From: Roseovarius sp. SCSIO 43702
Lineage (GTDB): Bacteria > Pseudomonadota > Alphaproteobacteria > Rhodobacterales > Rhodobacteraceae
Reading direction: 5' to 3'
Length of the DNA stretch: 64,000 bases
NCBI RefSeq assembly: GCF_019599045.1
Contig: NZ_CP080623.1
Location: 1,138,501-1,202,500 of the forward strand
Every line of letters starts with the position of its first letter. Within the stretch, counting starts at the first letter, position 1. The position numbers and the translations under genes were made by a program. The notes beneath the pieces were generated by a model. That model had not been told where the DNA came from. It worked only from the letters and a program-made list of their open reading frames with translations, and did not search any database. Of this stretch, positions 10,680-19,761 are shown one piece after another.

Positions 10680-11437
10680 CAGACGACCCCTTTTTCCTTG
10701 AGTTTCGAGACAAGCTCATCGACGGAGCCCACGATCTCGCCGGCCTTGCGCGCCTCGGGCTCGTCGGTCTTGACGATCTCGAGCCGGGGGGAGACGTCGA
10801 CGCCGTAATCCTCGGCGGTCTTCTCCTCGAGGGGTTTCTTCTTGGCCTTCATGATGTTGGGCAGCGAGGCATAGCGCGGCTCGTTGAGGCGCAAGTCGAC
10901 GGTGATGATCGCGGGCATCTTGACGCTGATCGTCTGGAGACCGCCGTCCACTTCGCGCGTGACCTTGGCGGTGTCGCCGTCGATCTCGAGGCCCGAGGCG
11001 AAAGTGCCCTGGGACCAGCCGAGGAGCGCCGAGAGCATCTGGCCCGTGGCGTTCATGTCGTTGTCGATGGCCTGCTTGCCGGCGATGACGAGGCCGGGGC
11101 TTTCCTCCTCGACGATCTTGGCGAGGATCTTGGCCACGGCGAGGGGCTCGATATCGGTGTGCACGTCATCGGCGGCCACCACGAGGATCGCGCGGTCGGC
11201 GCCCATGGCGAGCGCGGTGCGCAGCGTTTCCTGGGCCTGCTTGACACCGATGGAAACCGCGATGACCTCCTCGGCCTTGCCGGCCTCCTTGAGGCGGATG
11301 GCCTCTTCGACGGCGATCTCGTCGAATGGGTTCATCGACATTTTCACGTTGGCGAGATCGACCCCCGATCCGTCCGCCTTGACGCGGACTTTCACGTTGT
11401 AGTCGATCACGCGTTTGACGGGCACGAGCACCTTCAT
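10679..11437 (-). CDS. etfB: electron transfer flavoprotein beta subunit
   Basis: The 252-residue subunit begins [16 protein letters not shown] and contains the AMP-binding and ADP-recognition segments [17 protein letters not shown] and [15 protein letters not shown] set the start at 11437 because GAGGAG then lies 9 bases upstream; the other ATG at 11443 would leave only 3 bases. EtfB is the first gene of the etfBA unit. The 209 bases upstream contain a palindromic GGAAAATCGCGATT element at 11595-11608 that resembles one before the KAS III gene at 39414. Confidence 0.97.
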   Translation of the reverse strand: MKVLVPVKRVIDYNVKVRVKADGSGVDLANVKMSMNPFDEIAVEEAIRLKEAGKAEEVIAVSIGVKQAQETLRTALAMGADRAILVVAADDVHTDIEPLAVAKILAKIVEEESPGLVIAGKQAIDNDMNATGQMLSALLGWSQGTFASGLEIDGDTAKVTREVDGGLQTISVKMPAIITVDLRLNEPRYASLPNIMKAKKKPLEEKTAEDYGVDVSPRLEIVKTDEPEARKAGEIVGSVDELVSKLKEKGVV

Positions 11438-11646
11438 TGGCATGATCTCCTCAATTTGCCGCCGCGTGTCCGTCGAGTCGGACGCGCGGCCTCCGGCGTG
11501 GTTCTACAGGGTCAGCCCCCAGCGCAACAGTGTAAAATCGTCACGTTTGCGGAGCCTGACGTCGTGTTGCGGCGCATATGGGAAACGCCGGCCCGGAAAA
11601 TCGCGATTCCCGAGGTCGAGTCCCGCGAAATTCCGGCGCCCCGCGT

Positions 11647-12219
11647 TCAGAGATTGGCGCCGGGTTGCCAGAGCACGTCGGCGCGGCCATTGTCGTTGGC
11701 CACGCGCGAGGCCACGAAGAACCAGTCCGACAGGCGGTTGAGATAGCGGACCGCCGCCGGGTTCACCTCTTCCATCGTGGCGAGCTCGACTGCCATGCGC
11801 TCGGCCCGGCGCGAAACCGTGCGGCAGAGATGGAGCGCCGCCGCGAGGCGCGAGCCCCCCGGGAGGACGAAGCTGCGCAGCGGTTCGATATCCTTGTTCA
11901 TCCTGTCGATCTCGGATTCGAGTCGCGCGACCTGTCCATCGCTCACCCGGAGCGGGGTATATTCGGCCTCGGCATCGCGGGCCATGTCGGGGCGGCAGAG
12001 ATCGGCGCCGAGATCGAAGAGGTCGTTCTGGATGCGGCCCAGCGCCTCGTGCATGTCGTCCGTGGCCTCGAGCCTCGCGAGGCCCACGGTGGCGTTGGTT
12101 TCGTCGACCGTGCCGTAGGCGGTGACGCGCATCGAGTGCTTGGCCACACGCGCGCCGTTGCCGAGCGCGGTCTCGCCGGCGTCGCCGGTCTTGGTGTAGA
12201 TCTTGTTCAGAACGACCAT
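11647..12219 (-). CDS. PduO-type cob(I)alamin adenosyltransferase
   Basis: The 190-residue enzyme transfers the adenosyl group of ATP to cob(I)alamin, making coenzyme B12. It has the N-terminal TKTGDAGETALGNG loop (9-22) and the conserved RLSDWFFVASR helix near the C-terminus, with the RTVSRRAER helix between. The start MVVLNKIYTKTGD is the family start. It begins one base after the stop of the HIG1 gene, so both belong to one transcript that may read on to etfBA. PduO-type enzymes serve methylmalonyl-CoA mutase in these bacteria, which fits the MeaB tail at the left edge. Confidence 0.9.
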   Translation of the reverse strand: MVVLNKIYTKTGDAGETALGNGARVAKHSMRVTAYGTVDETNATVGLARLEATDDMHEALGRIQNDLFDLGADLCRPDMARDAEAEYTPLRVSDGQVARLESEIDRMNKDIEPLRSFVLPGGSRLAAALHLCRTVSRRAERMAVELATMEEVNPAAVRYLNRLSDWFFVASRVANDNGRADVLWQPGANL

Positions 12220-12220
12220 G

Positions 12221-12427
12221 TCAGTTTCCCCCCGAGCGAAGCCAGACGAATGCGATGATGAGGATGACGGCCACGAACTGCGCGCCGATGCGCCAGCGCA
12301 TGATGCGGTTGGCATGCTTGCGGTTGAACTCGCCCCCGCGTCCGAACGTCCCGATGCCGAAGATCAGGATCCCGGCGACGCCGAGGCAGGCGATGGCCAC
12401 CACCCAGAAGAGGGGATCATCGGCCAT
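12221..12427 (-). CDS. HIG1-domain twin transmembrane protein
   Basis: The 68-residue protein has two membrane helices (about 7-28 and 46-63) joined by the conserved FGRGGEFNRKHANRIMRWR loop, which is the HIG1 (hypoxia-induced gene 1) signature. Family members associate with cytochrome c oxidase assembly or stability in the inner membrane. GGAG-type sequence (AGGAGCGCTCC) precedes the start at 12427. It is followed by the cobalamin adenosyltransferase after one base. Confidence 0.8.
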   Translation of the reverse strand: MADDPLFWVVAIACLGVAGILIFGIGTFGRGGEFNRKHANRIMRWRIGAQFVAVILIIAFVWLRSGGN

Positions 12428-12527
12428 GGAGCGCTCCTTTCGTGGTCCGTGCGGTTGTCGTCGCTCATGTAGTCCGGGCGGGGCGAAAAGCGAAAGGGAA
12501 AAGTGCCCGCGCGCGCGGATCGCCGCG

Positions 12528-13058
12528 TCAGTCGCCGGCGAAGGCGCAGAGCGCATCGACCCGCAGGCCCATCCGTTCGAGCCGCGCGCGCCCGCCGAGA
12601 TCGAGCAGGTCGATCACGAAGGAGCAGGCCGCAACCTCGCCGCCCAGCCGCTCGATGAGGCGCACGGCCGCCGCCGCGGTGCCGCCGGTGGCGAGAAGGT
12701 CGTCGACCACGAGGACGCGCGCGCCGGGCTCGATCGCGTCGTCGTGGAGTTCGAGCGCGGCCTCGCCGTATTCGAGCGTGTAGGGTTCCGAGATCGTGGC
12801 GCCGGGCAGCTTTCCCGCCTTGCGCGCCGTGACGAAGCCGGCGCCGAGCCGGTCGGCCAGCGCACCGCCCAGGATGAAGCCCCGCGCCTCGAGCCCCGCG
12901 ACCGCGTCGATGGACAAGGGGCGTGCGGCGTCGGTCATGGCGTCGATCGTGCGCCGCAGCCCGTCCGCGTCGGCGAAGAGCGTGGTCACGTCGCGGAACA
13001 TGATGCCGGGGCGTGGGAAGTCGGGGATCGTGCGGATGAGGAGCTTGATGTCGGACAT
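12528..13058 (-). CDS. apt: adenine phosphoribosyltransferase
   Basis: The 176-residue enzyme makes AMP from adenine and PRPP. It shows the N-terminal [13 protein letters not shown], the [10 protein letters not shown] hood segment, and the PRPP-binding [13 protein letters not shown] at 115-127. It starts 2 bases after the LysE-family stop and is probably co-transcribed with it. The mtnP gene lies upstream in the same direction. MtnP releases adenine from methylthioadenosine, so the two enzymes form a purine salvage route within 2.1 kb. Confidence 0.96.
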   Translation of the reverse strand: MSDIKLLIRTIPDFPRPGIMFRDVTTLFADADGLRRTIDAMTDAARPLSIDAVAGLEARGFILGGALADRLGAGFVTARKAGKLPGATISEPYTLEYGEAALELHDDAIEPGARVLVVDDLLATGGTAAAAVRLIERLGGEVAACSFVIDLLDLGGRARLERMGLRVDALCAFAGD

Positions 13059-13060
13059 GC

Positions 13061-13687
13061 TCAGGCCGCGCGCCGCATGGTCGCCGTGAGTGCGCCCATC
13101 ACGACGAGGGCGCCTCCGCCCGCGCGGGTGAGCCATGTGATGACGCCGGGCCGGCGAATCGTCGCGCGCAGGCGATCGGCCAGAAGCGCGTAGGCCAGCG
13201 CGTTGAGCGCGGCGAGGCCCACGAAGGTGCCCGTGAGGATGGCGAATTGCGGCAGGAGGGGTGCCGCGGGGGTCACGAATTGCGGCACGAAGGCGATGAA
13301 GAAGGCGATGGATTTCGGGTTGAGCGCCGTCACCCCGGCCGCGTGCCAGAAAACGCCGCGCCCGGTGATTGCCCGCCCCGGTGCGGCCGTCAGACCGGGC
13401 GAGGGCGCGCTGCGAAGGAGCCGGATCCCGAGCCAGACCAGGTAGACCGCGCCCGCCCATTTCAGCACCGTGAAGAGCGTGGCGGAGGCCAGCACCAGCG
13501 CGCCGAGCCCCGCGAGCGAGGCCGACATGGCGACGAAATCGCCCAGCGCGACACCCGCCGCGCTGGCCAGCGCGACGCTGCGGCCCTTGGAGAGCGCGTA
13601 GCTCAGCACCAGCAGGACGGTGGGGCCGGGAATGAGCAGGAGCGCCGTGGTGGCGGCGCAGAAGGTGAGCCAGAGATCGAGGGGCAT
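13061..13687 (-). CDS. LysE/RhtB family exporter
   Basis: The 208-residue inner-membrane protein has six hydrophobic segments and the LysE/RhtB features [28 protein letters not shown] and [16 protein letters not shown]. The family exports amino acids or homoserine lactones; the actual substrate is not readable. It sits between mtnP (96 bases upstream) and apt (2 bases downstream), which suggests co-transcription with the adenine salvage genes, though a functional link is only inferred. Confidence 0.88.
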   Translation of the reverse strand: MPLDLWLTFCAATTALLLIPGPTVLLVLSYALSKGRSVALASAAGVALGDFVAMSASLAGLGALVLASATLFTVLKWAGAVYLVWLGIRLLRSAPSPGLTAAPGRAITGRGVFWHAAGVTALNPKSIAFFIAFVPQFVTPAAPLLPQFAILTGTFVGLAALNALAYALLADRLRATIRRPGVITWLTRAGGGALVVMGALTATMRRAA

Positions 13688-13783
13688 GACGACGCGTCCT
13701 GTATCGGGTGCGGTGGAATCCGGTGGCGGCAGGGTGGCGGGCGGGGTGGTCCGGTGTCAAGGAACTGGACCGCGGGTCGCGCT

Positions 13784-14656
<873 letters not shown>

Positions 14657-14745
14657 GTGTCCCGACCCTTTCGCTTTGCCGGTGACGGTGCCGGGGGCGG
14701 ACCGGGAACGCAACCGTGAAAATCGCGGGAAGGGGTGTCGGAGTC

Positions 14746-14775
14746 TTGCAGGAAATCCGGCCCGGAAACCTGCAA
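14746..14775. promoter_or_regulatory. dyad element in the mtnP-SulP divergent region
   Basis: TTGCAGG (14746-14752) and CCTGCAA (14769-14775) frame an inner TCCGG-C-CCGGA dyad (56-60 and 62-66), with only one unpaired A. The symmetric arrangement between divergent starts fits an operator or a hairpin in the SulP leader. I have no named regulator for it. Confidence 0.4.
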
Positions 14776-14869
14776 ATTTCGGCATCCCGCCGCGCCACGG
14801 TTGTCAAGCGGGTGCATGCAGGATAGGGGCGGGGCGCAACCACGACAGTCAATCCGAGGACATACCCCC

Positions 14870-16537
14870 GTGAAGAAAGCCCTTCTCGCGGCCTTTGCCG
14901 GCCGTATCGACATGCCCGACCTGAGCGTGATGCAGGATGAGCGGCTGAGCCTCACGCGGCTGCGCATCGAGCTTCTGTCGGGGCTGACCGTGGCGCTGGC
15001 GCTGGTGCCCGAGGCGGTGGCCTTCGCGTTCGTGGCGGATGTGCATCCGCTCGTCGGGCTTTACGCGGCCTTTCTCGTGGGCCTCGTCACGGCGCTGATC
15101 GGGGGACGGCCGGGCATGATCTCGGGGGCGACGGGCGCGCTGGCGGTGGTGATGGTCGCGCTGGTGGCACAGCACGGGGTCGAATACCTTTTCGCGACCG
15201 TCATTCTCATGGGCATCCTCCAGGTGATCGCGGGCGCGCTCCGATGGGGCAAGTTCATCCGGCTGGTCCCGCATCCGGTGATGCTGGGTTTCGTCAACGG
15301 GCTCGCCATCGTGATCTTCCTTGCGCAGATGGGCCAGTTCAAGGTGCCGGGCAGCATGGTCAACACGGGGCACGGCATGTCGGGCGGCGAGTGGTTGCCG
15401 CTCGGTGAGCTGGCGCTGATGCTCGGGCTCGTGGCGCTGACCATGGGGGTGATCTGGATCATGCCGCGCATCACGCGGGTCGTTCCCGCGCCGCTTGCCG
15501 GGATCGCCGTGGTGGCGGCGCTGGTGATCGGGCTGGGCCTCGATGTGCCCCGCGTGGGCGACCTCGCTTCGATCGAGGGGAAGTTTCCGTCCTTCCACCT
15601 GCCGTTCGGCGAGGGTACCGGGCTTTACGGGACGCCGCTTGCGCCCTTCACCCTCGAGACGCTCGAGATCATCCTGCCCTATGCGGTGATCCTCGCGGCG
15701 ATCGGGCTGATCGAAAGCCTGCTGACGCTCAACCTCGTGGGCGAGATGACGGGGCGGCGCGGCGGCGCGAGCCAGGAGTGCATCGCGCAGGGCCTTGCCA
15801 ACACGCTTACCGGGTTCATGCAGGGCATGGGCGGTTGCGCGATGATCGGCCAGTCGATGATCAACGTGAGATCGGGCGGGCGCACGCGGATCGCGGGCGT
15901 GGCGGCGGCGCTTTTCCTGCTGGTCTTCATCCTCTACGCGGCCCCGGCGATCGAGCAGATCCCGCTGGCTGCGCTGGTGGGGGTGATGTTCATGGTGGTG
16001 ATCGGCACCTTCGCGTGGAACAGCTTGCGCATCCTGCGCAAGGTGCCGGTGACGGATGCCCTGGTGATCGTGCTGGTGACGGTGGTGACGGTGAAATACG
16101 ACCTCGCCATCGCGGTTGTCGTCGGGGTCATCGTCTCGGCGCTGGCCTATTCGTGGAACAACGCCACCCGCATCCACGCCACGACGCGGGAGTCGCATAC
16201 CGACAAGGGCGCGAAGGTCTACGAGATCCAGGGGCCCCTCTTCTTCGGGTCGAGCGACGGGTTCATGGAGCTTTTCACGGTGGAGGACGACCCCGATCTC
16301 GTCATCATCGACTTCGCCGAAAGCCGGGTGGTGGACCAGTCGGCGCTTCAGGCGATCGAGGCCATCGCGGGGCGTTACGAAGCGGCGGGCAAGCGCGTGA
16401 AACTGCGCCATCTGAGCCGCGATTGTCACCGGCTGCTGACCAAGGCGGGGCATCTCATGGTCGATAGCGACGACGATCCCGATTACGCGCTCGCGGTCGA
16501 TTATGACGTGCGGACGGGGGTTCTCGGCGGGCACTAG
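14870..16537 (+). CDS. SulP family anion transporter with STAS domain
   Basis: The 555-residue protein has about 10-12 membrane segments starting with the family signature (SGLTVALALVPEAVAFAF, then GLYAAFLVGLVTALIGG and GMISGATGALAVV) and a cytoplasmic STAS domain from about residue 440 (KVYEIQGPLFFGSSDGF, then VIIDFAESRVVDQSAL). SulP proteins carry sulfate, bicarbonate or other anions. I use the GTG at 14870, since CGAGGA lies 9 bases upstream; the next in-frame ATG (14912) would cut conserved N-terminal sequence. The substrate is uncertain. Bicarbonate or sulfate are the usual choices in marine alphaproteobacteria. Confidence 0.9.
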   Translation: MKKALLAAFAGRIDMPDLSVMQDERLSLTRLRIELLSGLTVALALVPEAVAFAFVADVHPLVGLYAAFLVGLVTALIGGRPGMISGATGALAVVMVALVAQHGVEYLFATVILMGILQVIAGALRWGKFIRLVPHPVMLGFVNGLAIVIFLAQMGQFKVPGSMVNTGHGMSGGEWLPLGELALMLGLVALTMGVIWIMPRITRVVPAPLAGIAVVAALVIGLGLDVPRVGDLASIEGKFPSFHLPFGEGTGLYGTPLAPFTLETLEIILPYAVILAAIGLIESLLTLNLVGEMTGRRGGASQECIAQGLANTLTGFMQGMGGCAMIGQSMINVRSGGRTRIAGVAAALFLLVFILYAAPAIEQIPLAALVGVMFMVVIGTFAWNSLRILRKVPVTDALVIVLVTVVTVKYDLAIAVVVGVIVSALAYSWNNATRIHATTRESHTDKGAKVYEIQGPLFFGSSDGFMELFTVEDDPDLVIIDFAESRVVDQSALQAIEAIAGRYEAAGKRVKLRHLSRDCHRLLTKAGHLMVDSDDDPDYALAVDYDVRTGVLGGH

Positions 16538-16561
16538 GCCGCGTGCGCGACCCTGCGGCGG

Positions 16562-17563
16562 TCAGTCCGCGGATTTCACCGCCGCGGGGGAGAGCGTGAT
16601 CCGGCAGGAAAACCCCTCATCGCCGAAACCGGTGTCGATCGAGCCGAGTTCGCCGAGAGCGGTGGACATGAGCGCGGTGCCGAAGCCCGATCGCCTGTCT
16701 GCGGGCGCGGGCGGGCCGCCTTCTTCGCACCAGTCGAGACGCGCACCGCCATCGGGCAACTGTCGAACCGAGAGGCGGATGGTGCCGTCCCCGACCGAGA
16801 AGGCGCCGTATTTCACCGCGTTGGTGAACAGTTCGTGCAACACGAGCGTGAGCCCGTCCGCCGCCTCGTCGGCGAGTGTCAGGACCCGCTTTGGTGGCGT
16901 GAGGTCGAAGCGATGGCCCGCGCCCAGGAAGGGGGCTGCCTGTGCCTCGATCCGTGCCGAGAGCGATGGCGGCGGCGTGTCCTCCGCGTGGCCCATCCGG
17001 CTGGTCCGGGCGAAGGCGGCGATGCGGTCGCGGATGGTGCGCGAGAGATCATCGACCGAGACCGCGTTGCGCGCCGACATGCTGACCATCGAGGAGATCA
17101 TCGCAAGCGTGTTGGCCAGCCGGTGATCCATCTCGCGCAGGCGCAGGGCCGCGCGCTCGTCCGCCTCGCGCGCCTCGGTGATGTCATTCAGGGTCCCGAC
17201 GAGGGCGCGGGGAGCCCCATCCTCGGCCTGCACGACGCGCCCCGAGACCTGCACCCAGCGGAGCGCCCCGTCGACACGCCGGATCCGCCAGTCGCGGGTC
17301 CAGCCCTTGCCGGTGCGGATGGCCGTCTGTTGGCATTCGAGGAACCGCGCGTGATCCTCCGGCTCGGGCAGGTGCGAGAAGGCCCGTTCCATCGTCCAGT
17401 CGGGGGCGCCGCGCGGGTAGCCGAAGATCCGGTCATGGGCGAGGTTGCGCCGCGCCGTGCCGGTCCGCAAATCGTGCTCCCACACGCCCAGCCCGGTGCG
17501 GTCGAGCGCGATCTCGAGCGTCTCATGCCCGGTCGCGATGAATTCGTCGCGGCTGTAATCCAT
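16562..17563 (-). CDS. PAS-domain sensor histidine kinase, HWE family
   Basis: The 333-residue protein has a single PAS domain (about 15-130, GLGVWEHDLRTGTA to VGTLNDITEARE) and an HWE-type kinase domain. The phospho-acceptor is H147 in REMDHRLANTLA; the N box is VLHELFTNAVKYGAFS with H243 and N248; the W278-x-E280 pair in LDWCEEGGPP completes the name-giving residues. There is no membrane segment, so it should sense a cytoplasmic cue, perhaps light or redox if the PAS is of LOV type; the LOV cysteine motif is not present, so flavin photochemistry is unlikely. No response regulator lies next to it. Confidence 0.88.
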   Translation of the reverse strand: MDYSRDEFIATGHETLEIALDRTGLGVWEHDLRTGTARRNLAHDRIFGYPRGAPDWTMERAFSHLPEPEDHARFLECQQTAIRTGKGWTRDWRIRRVDGALRWVQVSGRVVQAEDGAPRALVGTLNDITEAREADERAALRLREMDHRLANTLAMISSMVSMSARNAVSVDDLSRTIRDRIAAFARTSRMGHAEDTPPPSLSARIEAQAAPFLGAGHRFDLTPPKRVLTLADEAADGLTLVLHELFTNAVKYGAFSVGDGTIRLSVRQLPDGGARLDWCEEGGPPAPADRRSGFGTALMSTALGELGSIDTGFGDEGFSCRITLSPAAVKSAD

Positions 17564-17717
17564 CCCGGCACGCCTTTCCTGGGGCTGTTATCAAGCACGA
17601 GCGGTGGTGGAGAAAAACAACTTCCCGTTGATCCGGGACGCACGGATACATCCGCACATTATGTCGGAAAACGGGGTTCCTGGCAAGTTTCGGCGGCGGA
17701 GAGCCGCGTGGGCCCGG

Positions 17718-18323
17718 CTAGGTCCTGGGGCGGGCGAGGGCGAAGCGCTCGCGGATGGTGGCGTAGTCCATGTAGCCCAGCCGCGCCACGGGCTCGTAGG
17801 CCGCGGGGTCGATGAGACCGTCACGCAGGATGTCGTCGCGGATATGGATGCCCGTAACCTCGCCGAAGACGACGAGGTTCGCCTCGCCCGGCAAGGTCAC
17901 GATCTGCGTCAGGCGACATTCGAGCGCGGCGGGGGCGTCCGCCACGCGCGGGCAGTCCACGGTTTCGCAGTCCGCGGTGCCGAGCCCGGCGCGCCCGAAT
18001 TCGCTTTCGCCGCGGGCGAGCGGAGCGGAGCTTTCGTTCATCTGGTGAAGCATCGCGTGGCCGACGACATTGACGCAGAAGGCGCCCGTGTCGCGGATAT
18101 TGGCGACGCTGTCCTTGGTGCCGTCCGCGTCCGGCTTGGCCCCGGTCGAGGCGAACATCACCTGCGGCGGCACGTAGGCCACGGCGTTGAAGAAGGAGTA
18201 GGGCGCAAGGTTGACGGTGCCATCCGCCCCGCGCGTGGAGATCCAGCCGATGGGACGGGGCGAGACGATCGCGTTGAACGGGTTGTGCGGCAGGCCGTGG
18301 CCGTCCTCCGGGCGATAGAACAT
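17718..18323 (-). CDS. flavin reductase family protein (FMN-binding split barrel)
   Basis: The 201-residue protein starts MFYRPEDGHGLPHNPFNAIVSPRP and has the DIM6/NTAB-type flavin-binding features VSPRPIGWISTR, NLAPYSFFNAVAYVPPQVMF and NIRDTGAFCVNVV. Members reduce or bind FMN, and some partner with monooxygenases or act as nitroreductase-like proteins. I chose 18323 over the ATG two codons upstream because GAGAGG is then 6 bases away. No oxygenase partner is adjacent. It is divergent from the GNAT gene. Confidence 0.85.
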   Translation of the reverse strand: MFYRPEDGHGLPHNPFNAIVSPRPIGWISTRGADGTVNLAPYSFFNAVAYVPPQVMFASTGAKPDADGTKDSVANIRDTGAFCVNVVGHAMLHQMNESSAPLARGESEFGRAGLGTADCETVDCPRVADAPAALECRLTQIVTLPGEANLVVFGEVTGIHIRDDILRDGLIDPAAYEPVARLGYMDYATIRERFALARPRT

Positions 18324-18424
18324 GGGCATCCTCTCGGCTGCGATGGGGTTTGTGCAGGGCTTACGCGCGTGCTAACCGCTTGGCCAGACGGAAAAGAGCC
18401 GGGAAGAAGGCCGCGCGGGACGGA

Positions 18425-18907
18425 ATGGAGCTGAGAGCCGAAGCCGAGGACGACTGGTGGGAGGTCGAGGCCCTTTACGACCTCTGTTTCGCGCCGGGGC
18501 GGGAGGCGCTGTCGTCCTACCGGCTCCGCGACGGGGTGCCGCCGGTCGAGGGGCTGAGCCTCGTGGCGCGCGATCCGGGCGGCATTCTCGGCGGTGCGAT
18601 CCGGTTCTGGCCGGTGCTGATCGGACCGCGGCGCGCGCTGCTCCTGGGGCCGGTCGCGGTGCATCCGACGCGGCAGGGCGAGGGGCTTGGCGGCTGGCTC
18701 ATCCGCGAAAGCCTCGGGCGCGCGGCGGACCAGGGCTGGTCGCGGGTGATGCTGGTGGGGGATGCGCCCTATTACGGACGGTTCGGGTTTCGCAAGCTCG
18801 ACGGTGTCGAGATGCCCCCGCCCACGAACCCCGAGCGGGTGCTGGGCCTCGAGATCGTGCCGGGCGCCTGGGCGGGCCTTCGCGGCAAAGTCACGCGCGG
18901 CGCTTGA
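18425..18907 (+). CDS. GNAT family N-acetyltransferase
   Basis: The 160-residue protein has the acetyl-CoA binding motif A (LGPVAVHPTRQGEGLGGWLI) and the motif B segment MLVGDAPYYGRFGFRKL, typical of the YhbS-like branch. The acceptor substrate is unknown. The start at 18425 gives the standard N-terminus MELRAEAEDDWWEVEALYD; an upstream GTG/ATG extension from 18350 is rich in Arg/Lys and unlikely. It precedes the EcsC gene by 48 bases. Confidence 0.85.
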   Translation: MELRAEAEDDWWEVEALYDLCFAPGREALSSYRLRDGVPPVEGLSLVARDPGGILGGAIRFWPVLIGPRRALLLGPVAVHPTRQGEGLGGWLIRESLGRAADQGWSRVMLVGDAPYYGRFGFRKLDGVEMPPPTNPERVLGLEIVPGAWAGLRGKVTRGA

Positions 18908-18955
18908 AATCGGCGGTCCCCGCGCTGATCTTGAAAGCCCATAGGGGAGAGAGAC

Positions 18956-19726
18956 ATGCAGCTTCTTGGACCGCCCATCGCCGACGAGGAGATCGAGCAG
19001 CGGATGGACGCGCTGGTCAGGCGGCACGCGCGGGCCGAAAACCTCGGGATGCAGCTTCTGAACGCCATCGGCGGTTCGGCGGCGGGGCTTCTCGACCGCC
19101 TTCCGCGCGAGATCCGCGGCCGGCTCGACGGTGCCACGGCCGAGGCGCTGCGCCTCGCGATGGAGGGCGCGCACCGCTCGCGCAGCGTGGTCGGAAGCCA
19201 GCCGGGCTGGCTCAACCGCGCGGTGACGACCGCGATGGGCGCGGCGGGGGGCTTCGGCGGGCTGCCGACGGCGATGGCGGAACTTCCGGTGACAACGGCG
19301 ATCCTGTTGCGCACCATCCAGGACGTGGCCGAGGAACACGGGTTCGACCCGGAGGAGGAGAGCGTGCGGTTCGATTGCGTTCAGGTCTTTGCCGCGGCGG
19401 GGCCGCTCGACCGGGACGACGACACGGATTTCGCCTTTCTCGGGACGCGGATCGCGGTCTCGGGCGCGGCGGTGCATACGATCATCGCGCGGGTGGCGCC
19501 GCGGCTGGCCACGGTGCTGGGCCAGAAGCTCGCCGCGCAGACGATCCCGGTCCTTGGCGCGGCGGCCGGGGCGGCCACCAACTACGCCTTCACCGGGTAT
19601 TACAGCCAGATGGCGCATGTGCATTTCGGCCTGCGCCAGCTTGCGATCGAGGCCGACCGCGATCACGAGGAGCTGGTGGCCGAGTTCCGCCGCCGGGTCG
19701 TGAAGCCGCCGGTGAAACGGGCCTAG
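18956..19726 (+). CDS. EcsC family protein
   Basis: The 256-residue protein contains the EcsC family blocks AMGAAGGFGGLPTAMAELPVTTAILLRTIQDVA-type helix pattern (described from residues about 93-125), ALDRDD-like linker and a Gly/Ala-rich helix VLGAAAGAATNYAFTGYY. EcsC proteins are poorly understood; in Bacillus EcsC accompanies an ABC exporter affecting secretion. GGGAGAGAG precedes the start. There is no ABC transporter next to it here, so function remains open. It is convergent with ptsP. Confidence 0.75.
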   Translation: MQLLGPPIADEEIEQRMDALVRRHARAENLGMQLLNAIGGSAAGLLDRLPREIRGRLDGATAEALRLAMEGAHRSRSVVGSQPGWLNRAVTTAMGAAGGFGGLPTAMAELPVTTAILLRTIQDVAEEHGFDPEEESVRFDCVQVFAAAGPLDRDDDTDFAFLGTRIAVSGAAVHTIIARVAPRLATVLGQKLAAQTIPVLGAAAGAATNYAFTGYYSQMAHVHFGLRQLAIEADRDHEELVAEFRRRVVKPPVKRA

Positions 19727-19761
19727 GCCACCCCGTGTCGTGAGGAGTTGCCTCCGCTCGT

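Noticed and set aside
14849..16534. 561-codon minus-strand frame opposite the SulP gene
   Set aside because: Extremely rich in His, Arg and Asp with no recognisable domain; shadow of the transporter.
16562..17563. Blue-light LOV receptor
   Set aside because: The PAS domain lacks the flavin-binding NCRFLQ-type cysteine motif, so only PAS plus HWE kinase can be supported.
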